Positions 62,837 through 64,000 of a stretch of 64,000 bases of DNA are shown here, one piece after another. The DNA is from VRUE01 sp963816785 (lineage in GTDB: Bacteria > Actinomycetota > Thermoleophilia > Solirubrobacterales > 70-9): positions 310,001-374,000 of the forward strand of contig CAWFLL010000002.1 of the NCBI GenBank assembly GCA_963816785.1, given 5' to 3'. Numbering within the stretch: the stretch's first letter is position 1; each line of letters starts with the position of its first letter. The notes under the pieces are model-generated. The model had not been told where the DNA came from. It saw only the letters and a list, made by a program, of their open reading frames with translations, and made no database searches. A program made the translations under genes and the position numbers.

Positions 62837-63312
62837 TAGGCGGCGCTGCCGACGGGCGCCGGGCGCTCCGCCGGGCCGGGGCCGCCCGCGAACTCGACCA
62901 GCTCGGCGAGGGTGGTACCGGCGAGCGCCTTGGTGACTCCGCCCTGCACCCGGGTCCAGAGCAGCTTCGTCGCACAGGCGTGGTCGCCGTCGCTTTCGTG
63001 CGAGCAGAGCACCTTTCCCTCCGGGGTCTCATGGAAGCACTCCATCGGGGCGATCTGCCCTTCCAGCGCCTCGACCACGACGTCGAGGGTGATCTCCTCG
63101 GCGGGCATCGCGAGGCGGTAGCCGCCGTGTGCCCCCCGGGTCGAGGTGACCAGGCCGGCCCTGCGCAGCCTGGCGACCAGATGCTCGAGGTAGGAGAGCG
63201 GCAGCCGCTCGGCCTCGGCGACGGCGCTGAGCGAGATCGGCGCCGCGCTGGGCTGACGACCCAGCTCGACCATCAGGCGCACTCCGTACTCGGCTTTGGT
63301 CGAGAACAACAT
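62836..63312 (-). CDS. Rrf2-family Fe-S-sensing regulator (SufR/IscR-like)
   Basis: 158 residues from ATG 63312 (MLFSTKAEYGVRLMVELGRQ). The winged helix is SLSAVAEAERLPLSYLEHLV and ARLRRAGLVTSTRGAHGGY, the Rrf2 hallmark. Cys92, Cys103 and Cys113 (ECFHE, VLCSH, HACAT) fit a cluster-binding loop as in IscR. It leads the suf genes on this strand and probably represses them when clusters are plentiful. Upstream the minus strand reads TTTTGTAGGATTTAG, with TAGGAT a possible -10. Confidence 0.9.
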   Translation of the reverse strand: MLFSTKAEYGVRLMVELGRQPSAAPISLSAVAEAERLPLSYLEHLVARLRRAGLVTSTRGAHGGYRLAMPAEEITLDVVVEALEGQIAPMECFHETPEGKVLCSHESDGDHACATKLLWTRVQGGVTKALAGTTLAELVEFAGGPGPAERPAPVGSAA

Positions 63313-63408
63313 CTGCCCTAAATCCTACAAAAGCGGTCGGTTATGCGGATGCGCCTTCGACCGGGTGCCACTCAGTCAGGCAAGACCGCCGCCGTCGGCC
63401 CGGCAGAT

Positions 63409-64000
63409 TCAGGGCTCGATCAGGCCGCGCCGGATCGCGTAGCGGACCAGCTCGACGCGGTCGCGCATCCCGAGCTTCCGCATCGCGTTGGCGCGGTGGT
63501 TCTCGACCGTCTTCTCGGAGAGGTGGAGGATCGCGGCGATCTCCTTCGTCGTGTTGGCCTCGGCGACCAGCTTCACGATCTCCTCCTCGCGCGGGGTCAG
63601 ATCCTCCTCGCCGGTCGAGCCCCGCTCGAGGACGTCCTTGATCAGCAGGCGCTGGGCCTCCGGCGTCAGAAACGGCTCATCGCGCTCGACCGCCCGGATC
63701 GCGGCCAGCAGGTCGGTGTCGGCCTGCGCCTTCAGGACATAGCCCGAGGCACCGGCCTTGAGCGCCTCGAACAGGTAGCGCTCGTCGTCGTGCATGGAGA
63801 GGATCAGGACCGCGACCTCCGGCGCCTGCTCGCGGATCTCGCGCGTCGCCTGGAGGCCGGTCAGCTTCGGCATCTTGACGTCGAGGATCGCGAGGTCGGG
63901 CCGCTCGCGGATCGCCAGCTCGCGCGCCTCGGCGCCGTCGGCCGCCTCTGCGATCACCTCGATGTCCGGCTGGCGCTCGAGCAGCAGCCGCAGCCCGGAG
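63409..64000 (-). CDS. NarL/FixJ-type response regulator (5' end outside window)
   Basis: The frame runs on past the window edge, so the start is missing. The receiver domain has the phospho-acceptor Asp in LAILDVKMPKLTG, the Thr/Ser switch ILSMHDDERY and the Lys of GYVLKAQ. The LuxR helix-turn-helix is DLTPREEEIVKLVAEANTTK then EIAAILHLSEKTVENHRANA. It activates transcription in response to a partner kinase not in the window. It is on the same strand as rrf2, 96 bases upstream of it. Confidence 0.92.
   Translation of the reverse strand, partial: SGLRLLLERQPDIEVIAEAADGAEARELAIRERPDLAILDVKMPKLTGLQATREIREQAPEVAVLILSMHDDERYLFEALKAGASGYVLKAQADTDLLAAIRAVERDEPFLTPEAQRLLIKDVLERGSTGEEDLTPREEEIVKLVAEANTTKEIAAILHLSEKTVENHRANAMRKLGMRDRVELVRYAIRRGLIEP

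Noticed and set aside
1..64000. CRISPR array, tRNA, rRNA, insertion sequence or prophage
   Set aside because: I saw no regularly spaced repeats, no cloverleaf or CCA-type gene ends, no transposase or integrase motifs and no phage structural genes.

Overview
The window is a high-GC chromosomal segment of an actinobacterium, most likely a Thermoleophilia/Solirubrobacterales relative. This is inferred from the gene content: a lineage-typical family of secreted proteins built on NSV/KQLKKNS repeats (three genes and one decayed copy), an AddAB-type nuclease, a Suf system with SufU and a Cys-bearing Rrf2 regulator, and a SigJ-like ECF sigma factor with a SnoaL tail. I see no rRNA, tRNA, CRISPR array, transposase, integrase or replication origin. 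The segment is mostly ordinary chromosome with small accessory islands.

Layout. 0.2-5 kb: small secreted or hypothetical genes and a coupled minus-strand trio (cell-wall-binding-like membrane protein, 83-aa protein, metallo-beta-lactamase hydrolase). 5-8.5 kb: an acyl-CoA dehydrogenase behind a TetR-like palindrome and two interleaved dyads, an M23 peptidase, and a low-complexity membrane-anchored protein. 8.6-18.3 kb: lysA-hom-thrC-thrB, a cupin and the glutamate synthase large subunit. 18.3-21.1 kb: a structure-rich intergenic block with a decayed surface gene, then a coiled-coil protein, a zinc-ribbon/FHA protein, an SRPBCC protein and a lipoprotein. 21.1-26.3 kb: a minus-strand operon encoding a His-rich secreted DUF4331 protein, a membrane-anchored TPR protein, an NicO transporter with an extracytoplasmic domain, and a second NiCoT-type transporter. 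26.4-29.3 kb: MarP-like protease and a class B PBP. 29.4-36 kb: HxlR regulator, xseA/xseB, a divergent MarR/MMPL pair, a RibD-like reductase, an ABC ATPase fragment and the ECF sigma factor. 35.9-42.4 kb: addB-addA.

42.4-49.6 kb: hypothetical, HAD, GNAT and SufT-like genes; an STAS protein; two repeat-type surface proteins; a GAF/degenerate-GGDEF protein translationally coupled to an MshEN-like protein with a long Glu/Pro/Val tract; FxsA. 49.6-53.6 kb: WS/DGAT acyltransferase, ispH, a redoxin-like gene and a CADD/TenA-like gene. 53.7-56 kb: a cupredoxin-like lipoprotein, a large multi-pass membrane protein and a 44-aa membrane protein. 55.9-63.3 kb: Suf genes (Rrf2 regulator, sufC, sufS, sufU, then Rieske ferredoxin, sufB, sufD) interrupted by an opposite-strand glyoxalase-fold gene. 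The window closes inside a NarL-type response regulator.

A large share of genes in about 19.5-23, 26.4-39.3, 50.3-54.1 and 55.9-60 kb need one or more single-base frame changes to give a family-length product, usually by removing one extra base. Long stretches between are intact. Many affected genes are housekeeping genes (ispH, xseA, sufD, addA), so I read most of these as sequence or assembly indels. I annotate the full gene span and state where each break lies.

Most promising for new biology: the DUF4331-TPR-NicO-NiCoT operon, the coupled degenerate-GGDEF/MshEN pair, the cupredoxin-membrane protein-miniprotein set, the interleaved dyads upstream of the acyl-CoA dehydrogenase, and a 9-codon mini-ORF that bridges hom and thrC through two TGATG junctions.
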